Notes under the pieces: generated by a model | The model's database searches: none | The model's input: only the letters and a program-made list of their open reading frames with translations | Told to the model about the DNA's origin: nothing | Program-made: the position numbers and the translations under genes | NCBI RefSeq assembly: GCF_040448685.1 | Contig: NZ_CP159290.1 | Span: 496,001-560,000, forward strand | Origin: Cellulosimicrobium sp. ES-005 | Lineage (GTDB): Bacteria; Actinomycetota; Actinomycetes; Actinomycetales; Cellulomonadaceae | Direction: 5' to 3' | Length of the DNA stretch: 64,000 bases | Part shown: piece by piece, positions 22,964-30,428 of the stretch | How the letters are laid out: each line of letters begins with the position of its first letter | How positions within the stretch are numbered: the stretch's first letter is position 1

Positions 22964-23041
22964 AGGTAGAGCCACGGTCACGCGAGGTAGAGCCCTGGTC
23001 GCTCCAGGTAGAGCCCTGGTAGCGCGAGGTAGAGCCCTGGT
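22964..23041 (+). repeat. Four tandem 21-bp units (aggtagagccctggt family)
   Basis: aggtagagccctggt (first copy has acggt) begins at 22964, 22985, 23006 and 23027, exactly 21 bp apart, with six variable bases between copies. The array lies between the rRNA terminator and the convergent hydrolase gene. The same unit recurs at 54397-54493 and 60855-60921. I see no gene in 22893-23072. Confidence 0.9.
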
Positions 23042-23072
23042 TCGTGGGCTGGACGCCGTGTGGTCGTCGACG

Positions 23073-24044
23073 TCAGGCCCATCCATAGGCTGCCGACCAG
23101 CGCACGATCTCCGTGAAGAACCGTGCCCGCGGCTCGGGGGCGGAGAGCGAGAGGTCGTGCATCCCTCCGGGGATGCGGACGATCGTGACGACTTGGCCCA
23201 GGTGCGCAGCGCGGCGCGCCAGCGGCTCGACGTCGAGCACGATGTCGGCGGACCGCATGTCCTCGGACCAGCGGGTGCTGAACAGCGACTTCGCGGCGAG
23301 AAGCACGAGCACGGGGCAGTCGATGGCGAGCCCGGCTGCGACACGAGCGTGGCCGGAGATGACGGCACGGAGCCAGCCGGCGCGGACGGGGAACGACGGG
23401 ACGGGGCGCCAGGCGTCGTCGATCATCCAGGTGCCGTCGTCGCGGTCGCGCAGCGTCCGGGCGTAGTAGCCGGGGTCGACGTTCGGCAGCGGCGTGCGGG
23501 GCTGGAAGCGTGCGAGCTGGCGGATCGCAGGGCCCGAGACGGTCCGGGCGACCGACGATCCCTGGAGCTCGAGCCACGGGCTGTTGAGCACGAGCCCCCG
23601 GACGGCGCCCGGGTGCCGGTGCGCCCAGAGCGCCGCGACGAGCCCTCCGGTGGAGTGACCCATGAGCATGATCGCGGCGTGCGCGCCGAGGTCCGCCCGG
23701 ACGACGTCGAGCGCGGCCGCGATGTCGGCGTCGTACTCGGTGAGGTGGTCGGCGTACCCGGGCGTCTGGTGGGGGCGCAGGCTGCGCCCGTACTTGCGGA
23801 GATCCACGGCGTAGAACGCGGCGCCGAGCGCGCGCCACGTCTCGGCGAGCTCGGTCTGGAAGAAGTAGTCGCTCCAGCCGTGGACGTACAGCACGGCGCG
23901 CGCCGGTCGGATCGGCTCGTCGGTCGCCGGAGCGTGGCGGACGACGGTCACGACGACCTCGCCCTCGTCGTCGGGTTCGAGCTGGACCGTGCGCTGCTCG
24001 TACCCGGCGCCGAGGACGTCCGGGCCCCAGTCCGACGACGTCAC
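23073..24044 (-). CDS. Alpha/beta hydrolase (serine aminopeptidase S33/monoacylglycerol lipase-like)
   Basis: A 323-residue hydrolase. AVLYVHGWSDYFFQTELAET carries the oxyanion HG motif, LMGHSTGGLVAALWA the nucleophile Ser (GHSTG), and GGMHDLSLSAPEPR the catalytic His near the C-terminus. The acid residue is probably in the segment around VLDVEPLA. The GTG at 24044 overlaps the stop of the upstream oxidoreductase (GTGA), so the two are co-translated. Substrate unknown; lysophospholipase- or esterase-type activity is typical. Confidence 0.85.
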   Translation of the reverse strand: MTSSDWGPDVLGAGYEQRTVQLEPDDEGEVVVTVVRHAPATDEPIRPARAVLYVHGWSDYFFQTELAETWRALGAAFYAVDLRKYGRSLRPHQTPGYADHLTEYDADIAAALDVVRADLGAHAAIMLMGHSTGGLVAALWAHRHPGAVRGLVLNSPWLELQGSSVARTVSGPAIRQLARFQPRTPLPNVDPGYYARTLRDRDDGTWMIDDAWRPVPSFPVRAGWLRAVISGHARVAAGLAIDCPVLVLLAAKSLFSTRWSEDMRSADIVLDVEPLARRAAHLGQVVTIVRIPGGMHDLSLSAPEPRARFFTEIVRWSAAYGWA

Positions 24045-25000
24045 GGCGTGAGCACCACCTTGCCGAACTGCTCCCCGGCGGCGAGTCGGGCGAGGCCGTC
24101 GCGAGCCCGGGTCAGGGGCAGCACCTGGTCGACGACGGGCCGCACCTCGCCCCGGGCGAGGAACCGGAGCAGCGCCGCGAGGTCGTCGCGCGTGCCCATC
24201 GTCACGCCCTGGATGCGGATCTCGTGGAAGAACACGCGGGTCAGCTCGGCCGGTGACGCGTCGCCGCTGGTCGCCCCGGCGACGACGACGGTCCCGCCCG
24301 GGCGCACCGAGCGCAGCGAGTGGCGCCAGGTCGCCTGGCCCACGGTCTCGACGACGACGTCCACCGGCGCGGGAAGCCGGGCGCCGGGCTCGAACGTCGC
24401 CGCGGCCCCGAGCCGGGCAGCACCGGCGCGCCTGGCCGCCGAACGGGAGGTCACCCACATCTCGAGTCCCGCGGCGGCACCCAGGGCGACGGCCGCCGTC
24501 GCGACCCCGCCACCCGCACCCTGGACGAGGACGCGGTCCCCGGGTGCGGCACCGCCGGCGGTGAACAGCATGCGGTACGCGGTGAGCCAGGCCGTCGGTA
24601 CGCACGCGGCCTCGACGAAGGTCAGCTCCGACGGCTTGGGGACGAGGTTGTGGGTCGGGACGGCGACGCGCTCGGCGAGCGTGCCCGGATAGCGCTCGGA
24701 CAGGAGCGACCGGCGCTCGGTCGGTCCGACGCCGTGCCCGTCCGCGCCCACCACCGCGTGCACGACGACCTCGCTGCCGTCGGGCGCGACGCCCGCCGCG
24801 TCCGTCCCGAGGATCATGGGGAGCCGGTCGGCGGGCAGCCCGACGCCGCGCAGCGACCAGAGGTCGTGGTGGTTGAGCGACGCCGCACGCACGTCGACGG
24901 TCGTCCAGTGCTCGCGGGCGTCGGGTTCGGGGCGCTCCCCGACGACCAGCCCGGCCAGGGGGTCGTCGGGGTCGAGGTGGTCGGCGTAGGCGGCGAGCAT
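24041..25000 (-). CDS. Medium-chain quinone oxidoreductase-like dehydrogenase
   Basis: A 319-residue NAD(P)H-dependent MDR protein. The GroES-like part has VDVRAASLNHHDLWSLRG and MILGTDAAGVAPDGSEVVV. The Rossmann part has VLVQGAGGGVATAAVALGAA (about residues 166-185) and PGGTVVVAGATSGD. No Cys cluster for structural zinc is seen, fitting the quinone-reductase branch. TAGGTT (25007-25012) lies 6 bp before the ATG, a leaderless arrangement. First gene of a two-gene unit with the hydrolase. Confidence 0.87.
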   Translation of the reverse strand: MLAAYADHLDPDDPLAGLVVGERPEPDAREHWTTVDVRAASLNHHDLWSLRGVGLPADRLPMILGTDAAGVAPDGSEVVVHAVVGADGHGVGPTERRSLLSERYPGTLAERVAVPTHNLVPKPSELTFVEAACVPTAWLTAYRMLFTAGGAAPGDRVLVQGAGGGVATAAVALGAAAGLEMWVTSRSAARRAGAARLGAAATFEPGARLPAPVDVVVETVGQATWRHSLRSVRPGGTVVVAGATSGDASPAELTRVFFHEIRIQGVTMGTRDDLAALLRFLARGEVRPVVDQVLPLTRARDGLARLAAGEQFGKVVLTP

Positions 25001-25074
25001 GCCCCCAACCTACGGTCCGGCCAGCGCCGTAACCACGGGAGGCCGCGTGCCGCGCGTCACCCGTCCGGTAGCGG

Positions 25075-25785
25075 TCAGAGCAGCGGGAGCATCCGGCCGA
25101 GGTCGGGCACCGCCTCGGAGGTGTGCACCGGCTCCAGGGCGCGCGCGAGCTCGTCGACGTCGTAGGGGACGCGGCCGCACGCAACCCGCAGCCAGAGGCG
25201 GGCGTCGTGGACCTCGAGCGCCCAGCCGCCGCGCGTGACGACGACGCGCAGCAGCTCGGCCGCGACGGCGTCGAGCGCGGCACGGTCCACGGGGTCGGCC
25301 GGGACGCCGGGGAACGTGCGGGCGAGGTCGTCGGCGTGCACGACGAGCTCGAGGACGCGCGAGCGCACCATGTCGAGGAGCGTGATGGGCCCCCGTCGCG
25401 CCTGCACGACGCGCTCGTCGGCGAGGTCGTCGAGACGCGCGAAGCCGGCGGCGGCGAAGGCCTCGACGTGCCCGAGGCGGTCGTCGGCGATCTGCTCGTC
25501 GAGGGCGCGCGTCGCGTGCTCGATCTCCTCCGCGCGCTCCGGGTAGGTGCCGAGGTACTCGGCGAGCGTGAGGGGGACGGTCCCGGCGGGTACCGGCCCG
25601 CACAGCGCGAGGGTCTCCATGACGCGGCCGAGATGGGTGACGAGCTCGCCCACGGTCCAGCCGTCGAGCACGCTCGCCCGACCGGCGTCGCGGTCCAGCT
25701 CGTCCCCGAGGTCTCGCAGCCACCGGTCGAGCCGGTCCCACTGGGCGCGCAGGTGCTGGGCCGCCTCGGTCACGTCGCTGTCCAT
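25075..25785 (-). CDS. Maleylpyruvate isomerase-family (mycothiol-dependent type) protein
   Basis: A 236-residue protein with an N-terminal DinB/MDMPI four-helix domain. LDGWTVGELVTHLGRVMETL (about residues 41-60) supplies a His of the metal site and LELVVHADDLARTF (about 148-161) another His. A short C-terminal MDMPI domain follows. Family members use mycothiol as a cofactor or act as thiol-transfer enzymes, and mshA in this window shows that mycothiol is probably made. The ATG at 25785 sits almost on top of a gaggag; GTG at 25773 is an alternative start. Confidence 0.78.
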   Translation of the reverse strand: MDSDVTEAAQHLRAQWDRLDRWLRDLGDELDRDAGRASVLDGWTVGELVTHLGRVMETLALCGPVPAGTVPLTLAEYLGTYPERAEEIEHATRALDEQIADDRLGHVEAFAAAGFARLDDLADERVVQARRGPITLLDMVRSRVLELVVHADDLARTFPGVPADPVDRAALDAVAAELLRVVVTRGGWALEVHDARLWLRVACGRVPYDVDELARALEPVHTSEAVPDLGRMLPLL

Positions 25786-25846
25786 CTCCTCATCGTGCCA
25801 GGACGGCGCGGGCACGCCCGCCACGGCGCCATCCCGTGGACGGTCC

Positions 25847-27163
25847 TCAGTCGCGGACGCCGGCCCGTTCCCCGAGGAAGTCGGCGACGATCGGGCCGAG
25901 CTGGTCGAACTCGATGAGGAACCCGTCGTGCCCGAAGTCGCTCGTGAGCGTCCGCATCGGCTCGGCTCCGGGGATGCCGGCCGCGATGCGCGCGCAGTCG
26001 GCGGGGAGGAAGAGCCGGTCGGTGTCGACCGCGACGACGAGCGCGTGCGCTGTGACCTGGGCGAGCGCCGCCTCGACGCCGCCGCGGTCGCGCCCCAGGT
26101 CGTGCGTGAGCATCGACTCCGTGAGCACGACGTACGAGTTGGCGTCGAAGCGCCGCGCGAGCTTGTCGCCGTGGTGGTCGAGGTACGACTGCACCGCGTA
26201 GCGCCCGTCGGTGAACGGGTCCTCGCCGCCCTGCGGGAGGCGGCCGAACCGGTCGTCGAGCTCGCGCGCGGACCGGTAGGTGGCGTGCGCGATCTGCCGG
26301 GCGATGCCGAGGCCGACGTGCGGGCCCTCGCCGTCCGCGGCGTCGTAGTAGTCGCCGCCGCGGAAGCCGGGGTCGGCACGGATGGCGCCGAGCTGGGGGT
26401 GCGCCCACGCGATCTGGTCGCCGGTAGTCTGCGCGGTCGTGGCGATCGCGGCGAGCGAGACGACGTCGATGCCGGCCTCGGGGCCGAGGAGCGCCCACTC
26501 GAGGACGCGGTGCCCGCCCATCGACGCGCCGACGACGAACGCCCAGGACGAGATGCCGAGCGACCGCGCGAGCTCGATCTCGACGGCGACCTGGTCGCGG
26601 GTCGTGACGCGCGGGAAGCGGCTGCCCCAGGGGAGCCCGTCGGGCGCGGTGGACGCCGGGCCCGTGGTGCCCTGGCACCCGCCGAGCACGTTGGGCGCGA
26701 CGACGAACCAGCGGTCGGTGTCGATCGGCGCGCCGGGTCCGACGAGCGACTCCCACCAGCCCGCGGTGGCGTGACCCTCGCCCGCGGGGCCGCTGACGTG
26801 GGAGTCGCCGGTGAGGGCGTGCAGGACGAGGACGGCGTTCGACCCGTCCGGTGCGGGCGTGCCCCACGTCTCGTACGCGACGCGGACGTCGGGCAGGCGG
26901 GCGCCGGACTCGAGGTCGAACGTGCCGACGTCGGCGAAGCGCCGTCGTCCGGCCGGGTCGCCCTCGCGCCACGCTCCCGTCGCCGGGACCGGAGCCTTCA
27001 CCCGGGCGCGGGACGGCGCGACCCCGTGACCCGCCGCGGCGTCCGCGCGGGGACCGCGCGGACCGTCGGGGGCGGGGGAGAGGAGGTCGTCGTTCACAGG
27101 GCTCACCGTCGGCCACTGTACGGCCGGGGCGCGCAGGGCGCCCCGGCTGTCCAGATCCGTCAT
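25847..27163 (-). CDS. metX: Homoserine O-acetyltransferase
   Basis: Activates homoserine with acetyl-CoA for methionine synthesis. The 438-residue alpha/beta hydrolase fold protein has a disordered extension of about 70 residues before the core. Diagnostic segments are NAVLVLHALTGDSHVSGPAG, the nucleophile elbow FVVGASMGGHRVLEWA, VVAVDTDRLFLP with the catalytic Asp, and DFGHDGFLIE with the catalytic His. It lies 44 bp after metY and is preceded by gagga, so it is the second gene of the metY-metX operon. Confidence 0.94.
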   Translation of the reverse strand: MTDLDSRGALRAPAVQWPTVSPVNDDLLSPAPDGPRGPRADAAAGHGVAPSRARVKAPVPATGAWREGDPAGRRRFADVGTFDLESGARLPDVRVAYETWGTPAPDGSNAVLVLHALTGDSHVSGPAGEGHATAGWWESLVGPGAPIDTDRWFVVAPNVLGGCQGTTGPASTAPDGLPWGSRFPRVTTRDQVAVEIELARSLGISSWAFVVGASMGGHRVLEWALLGPEAGIDVVSLAAIATTAQTTGDQIAWAHPQLGAIRADPGFRGGDYYDAADGEGPHVGLGIARQIAHATYRSARELDDRFGRLPQGGEDPFTDGRYAVQSYLDHHGDKLARRFDANSYVVLTESMLTHDLGRDRGGVEAALAQVTAHALVVAVDTDRLFLPADCARIAAGIPGAEPMRTLTSDFGHDGFLIEFDQLGPIVADFLGERAGVRD

Positions 27164-27207
27164 CGCAGTCCTCGTCGTGGCTCTGCCGCGCGTGCGGGCG
27201 TCGTCGC

Positions 27208-28545
27208 TCAGGCGCCCAGCGACGACTTGGCGGCCGTGAACCCGAGCTCGAGGTCGGCCAGGATGTCGTCGACGTGCTCGATGCCGACGGCGAGGCGGAC
27301 GAGGCCCGGCGTCACGCCGGACTGCGCCTGCTCCTCGGGCGTGAGCTGGCTGTGCGTCGTCGACGCGGGGTGGATGACGAGCGAGCGCACGTCGCCGATG
27401 TTGGCGACGTTGGAGTGGAGCTGCAGCGCCGAGACGAAGGCCTGCCCCGCCTCGCTGCCCCCGTCGAGCTCGAACGCGAGCACCGCGCCGGCGCCGCGCG
27501 GCAGGTACTTCTGCGCGTTGGCGTGCCAGGGGCTCGAGGCGAGCCCGGCGTAGTGCACGGTGCGGACGTCGTCGCGCGCCTCGAGCCACTCCGCGACCTT
27601 CTGCGCGTTCGCGACGTGGCGCTCGACGCGCAGCGACAGCGTCTCGATGCCCTGCGCGATGAGGAACGCGTTGAACGGGGAGATCGCGGAGCCCAGGTCG
27701 CGCAGGAGCTGGACCCGGGCCTTGAGCACGTACGCGAGGTTCGCGCCGAGGATGCCGTCCACGCCGAGGTCGCGCGCGTAGACGAGACCGTTGTACGACG
27801 GGTCGGGCGTGTTGTAGTTCGGGAACCGCTCGGGGTGCGCCGCGTAGTCGAACGTGCCGCCGTCGACGATCACGCCGCCGATCGCGGAGCCGTGGCCGCC
27901 CAGGTACTTCGTCGCGGAGTGCACGACGACGTCCGCCCCGTGCTCGAGCGGGCGCAGCAGGTAGGGCGTGGCGACCGTGTTGTCGACGATCAGCGGGACG
28001 CCGACCTCGTGCGCGACCGCCGCGACGGCTTCGATGTCGAGGACGTCGGCCTGCGGGTTCGGGATCGTCTCGCCGAAGAACAGCTTCGTGTTCGGGCGGA
28101 CGGCGTCGCGCCAGGCCTGCGGGTCGTGCGGGTCGGCGACGAACGTCGTCTCGACCCCGAGCTTGGCGAGCGAGTACTGCAGGAGGTTGTAGGTGCCGCC
28201 GTACAGGCTCGGGGAGGCGACGACGTGGTCGCCCGCCTCGGCGACGTTGAGGATCGCGAACGTCGTCGCGGCCTGCCCGGACGCGAGGAGGAGCGCGCCG
28301 ACGCCGCCCTCGAGCGACGCGATGCGGTTCTCCACGACCTCCTGGGTCGGGTTGCCGATGCGCGTGTAGATGGGGCCGAGATCCTTGAGCGCGAAGCGGT
28401 CGGCGGCCACGGACGCGTCGGGGAAGACGAACGACGTGGTCTGGTAGATCGGGAGCGCGCGGGCCCCGGTCGTCGGGTCGGCGGTCTGGCCGGCATGGAC
28501 CTGGCGCGTCTCGAAGGACCAGGCGGGGGCGTTCTCGGTGCTCAT
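27208..28545 (-). CDS. metY: O-acetylhomoserine aminocarboxypropyltransferase (sulfhydrylase)
   Basis: PLP enzyme that makes homocysteine from O-acetylhomoserine and sulfide. The 445-residue Cys/Met-metabolism-family protein shows [30 protein letters not shown], the PLP Asp in [13 protein letters not shown], and the PLP Lys in [24 protein letters not shown] choices are clear: ATG 28545 has caggaga upstream. Its message probably starts about 207 nt upstream with a seven-codon ORF (28729-28752), suggesting cysteine- or translation-linked attenuation. metX follows. Confidence 0.95.
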   Translation of the reverse strand: MSTENAPAWSFETRQVHAGQTADPTTGARALPIYQTTSFVFPDASVAADRFALKDLGPIYTRIGNPTQEVVENRIASLEGGVGALLLASGQAATTFAILNVAEAGDHVVASPSLYGGTYNLLQYSLAKLGVETTFVADPHDPQAWRDAVRPNTKLFFGETIPNPQADVLDIEAVAAVAHEVGVPLIVDNTVATPYLLRPLEHGADVVVHSATKYLGGHGSAIGGVIVDGGTFDYAAHPERFPNYNTPDPSYNGLVYARDLGVDGILGANLAYVLKARVQLLRDLGSAISPFNAFLIAQGIETLSLRVERHVANAQKVAEWLEARDDVRTVHYAGLASSPWHANAQKYLPRGAGAVLAFELDGGSEAGQAFVSALQLHSNVANIGDVRSLVIHPASTTHSQLTPEEQAQSGVTPGLVRLAVGIEHVDDILADLELGFTAAKSSLGA

Positions 28546-28752
28546 GGTGCTCTCCTGCGGGGTGGTGGGGTGGGACGACGGCGCACGGCGCGCCGGACGG
28601 GCTGGTGCGGCGCGGGCGAGAGGCGGGAGGCCGGCCGTCGACCGCGGCGAGGGGCGCACACGGGACGGGATCGCCACGGCGAGATCGTCGTCGACGACGG
28701 CTCGCGGGCAGGCGAACGTGTGCGGTGGTCAGCGACACATTCGACGGGACAT
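28546..28752 (-). promoter_or_regulatory. metY 5' leader, candidate attenuator
   Basis: About 207 nt from the inferred transcription start to metY. It begins with the small ORF at 28729-28752. Just after its stop, cgcacacg on the minus strand (28717-28724) is complementary to cgtgtgcg (28655-28662), an 8-bp long-range stem. A local tcgtcgacga palindrome (around 28686-28696) and a tcgcc-gt-ggcga hairpin (about 28671-28682) lie between. I compared it with SAM riboswitch cores from memory and saw no match. Confidence 0.5.
28729..28752 (-). CDS. Seven-residue leader peptide ORF (MSRRMCR)
   Basis: The frame ATG TCC CGT CGA ATG TGT CGC TGA begins 7 nt after a TAGCCT -10 box (28760-28765), exactly where a leaderless transcript would start. 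It encodes one Cys next to Arg residues. Short Cys-containing leaderless ORFs upstream of sulfur-assimilation genes act as cysteine-responsive attenuators in mycobacteria; the position before metY fits that idea. Translation is inferred, not shown. Confidence 0.5.
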   Translation of the reverse strand: MSRRMCR

Positions 28753-28759
28753 GCTCGTG

Positions 28760-28789
28760 AGGCTAGGCCGGATCCGCACTGCCCGACAG
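28760..28789 (-). promoter_or_regulatory. metY promoter
   Basis: On the minus strand CTGTCG is followed after 18 bp by TAGCCT (28765 to 28760). The start point would fall on the ATG at 28752. Confidence 0.5.
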
Positions 28790-28920
28790 AGGCGTCTCGC
28801 GATGCGAGACCACATCCTGAGAAGCTCGACCGCTCTCCGATGGCGCATCGCGGACGTTCTGGGCAGACTCGTGCGGGTGCTGTCAACGGGACACGCCGAG
28901 CGAGCGGTCGAGGAGGTGCG

Positions 28921-30342
28921 ATGGGCGACGTGACGTCGGCGCGCGACGCGCGGCCGGAGATCGCCGACGGGGCGCGGCGACGCCCGTCGGCCGGGCCCCG
29001 CCGCCTCGCCTCCGCGACCTCGGCGGGCCTGCTCGCGCTCGGGCTCGCCGTCGGGCTCGCGCCCTCCGCGTCCTCCGACCCGCCGTCCGACGACGACGTC
29101 CGCGCCGCGCACGAGGCCGCCGACGGCGCGGCCCGTGACGTCGCGACGGTCGAGGGCGAGCTCGCGTCGCTGCGGGACCGGCAGTCCACCGCCGAGGCAG
29201 CGGTCGAGACCGCGGCGGAGGAGTACGCGGCGGCGCAGGACGCGCTCGCCGCGGCCGACGCCGAGGTCCGCGACGCGCAGGAGGCGCTCACGACGGCCCG
29301 GGCGGGCGAGACGGATGCCCGCGCAGCCGTGGGTGCGCTCTTCCGCGCGTCCCGGCAGGGCTCCACCGACCTCGACGCGCTGCGCGCCGTCCTGCACGCG
29401 GACGGCGTGGACCAGGTCGTCGAACGGGAGAACGCCGAGCGCGTCGCCGGGCGCACCGCGGGTCGGGCGGTCGACGCCCACGCGACCGCGCGCGCCCTCG
29501 CCGACACCGCCCGCGCCCGGTCCGACGCGGCGCTCGCGCACCAGAGCGAGGTCGAGGACCGCGCCCGCGACGCGCTCGCCGCCGCCCAGGTCTCGTCCGA
29601 CGCGCTTGCCGACGCGGTGCAGGAGTCCGCGGCCCGTCGTGAGGCGCTCCTCGCCGAGCTCGCCCGCGCGCGGGCCACGAGCGTCGACGTCGAGCGCCAG
29701 CGCCAGGACGCCCTCGACGCCCAGGCCGCGAGCGAGCGCGAGGCCGCCGCCCGGGCCCGTGCGGAGGCCCCGGCGACGGGAACGTCGTCGGCCGCGCCCG
29801 CGGCACCGCCGGCGAGCAGCCCCGCCCCGGCGAACCCCGCGCCCGCGCCGGCGAACCCGGCCCCGCCCGCACCTGACCCGGCGCCGAACCCGGCCCCGGC
29901 GCCGAACCCGGCCCCCGCGCCGACGCCGGACCCGCCGCCGGTCGTCACGCCGCCCCCGGGGACCGGCGTCGGCAGCGCCGCGCAGGGTCAGGCCGCGGTC
30001 GCGTGGGCGCGTACCAAGATCGGCGCCCCGTACGTGTTCGGCGGCACCGGGCCGGGCTACGACTGCTCGGGACTCACGTCGCGCGCCTGGGCCGCGGCGG
30101 GCGTCGACATCACGCGCACGTCGCGGTCGCAGTACCAGCGCGTGCAGAAGATCTCCTACGACCAGCTCCGGCCCGGCGACCTGATCTTCTACGCCAACGA
30201 CACCTCGAACCCGTCGACCATCCGCCACGTCGCCCTGTACACCGGGAACGGCATGATGATCGAGGCCCGCCAGCCCGGCAGCCCCGTGCACGAGGTCGCG
30301 ATGCGTTGGGCCGACGCGATGCCCTACGCGGGCCGTCCCTGA
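28921..30342 (+). CDS. Secreted NlpC/P60 peptidoglycan hydrolase (RipA-like)
   Basis: A 473-residue exported endopeptidase that would cut peptide cross-links in the cell wall. A signal segment (about residues 25-48, SATSAGLLALGLAVGLAPSA) is followed by a long Ala/Glu/Asp-rich coiled coil (52-275), an Ala/Pro linker with repeated PAPNPAP units (280-350) and a C-terminal NlpC/P60 domain. The catalytic Cys is in PGYDCSGLTSRAW and the His in STIRHVALYTGNGMM. The ATG at 28921 has gaggaggtg upstream. RipA-type proteins act in septum splitting. It is divergent from metY. Confidence 0.9.
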   Translation: MGDVTSARDARPEIADGARRRPSAGPRRLASATSAGLLALGLAVGLAPSASSDPPSDDDVRAAHEAADGAARDVATVEGELASLRDRQSTAEAAVETAAEEYAAAQDALAAADAEVRDAQEALTTARAGETDARAAVGALFRASRQGSTDLDALRAVLHADGVDQVVERENAERVAGRTAGRAVDAHATARALADTARARSDAALAHQSEVEDRARDALAAAQVSSDALADAVQESAARREALLAELARARATSVDVERQRQDALDAQAASEREAAARARAEAPATGTSSAAPAAPPASSPAPANPAPAPANPAPPAPDPAPNPAPAPNPAPAPTPDPPPVVTPPPGTGVGSAAQGQAAVAWARTKIGAPYVFGGTGPGYDCSGLTSRAWAAAGVDITRTSRSQYQRVQKISYDQLRPGDLIFYANDTSNPSTIRHVALYTGNGMMIEARQPGSPVHEVAMRWADAMPYAGRP

Positions 30343-30428
30343 CCGCATCGGCGTCCCGCGGGGCCGCGTCTTGCTCGACGCGGGACCGGTGCTCTACGTT
30401 TCCGTCATCCTGACCAGGAGGGGGATCC

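Noticed and set aside
22964-23041. CRISPR array
   Set aside because: Repeats are 15-bp cores with 6-bp gaps, far too short for CRISPR spacers, and no cas genes are near.
28546-28752. SAM riboswitch before metY
   Set aside because: I could not find the conserved SAM-I/SAM-IV core by eye; the mini-ORF and stem explain the leader better. A covariance-model search would settle it.
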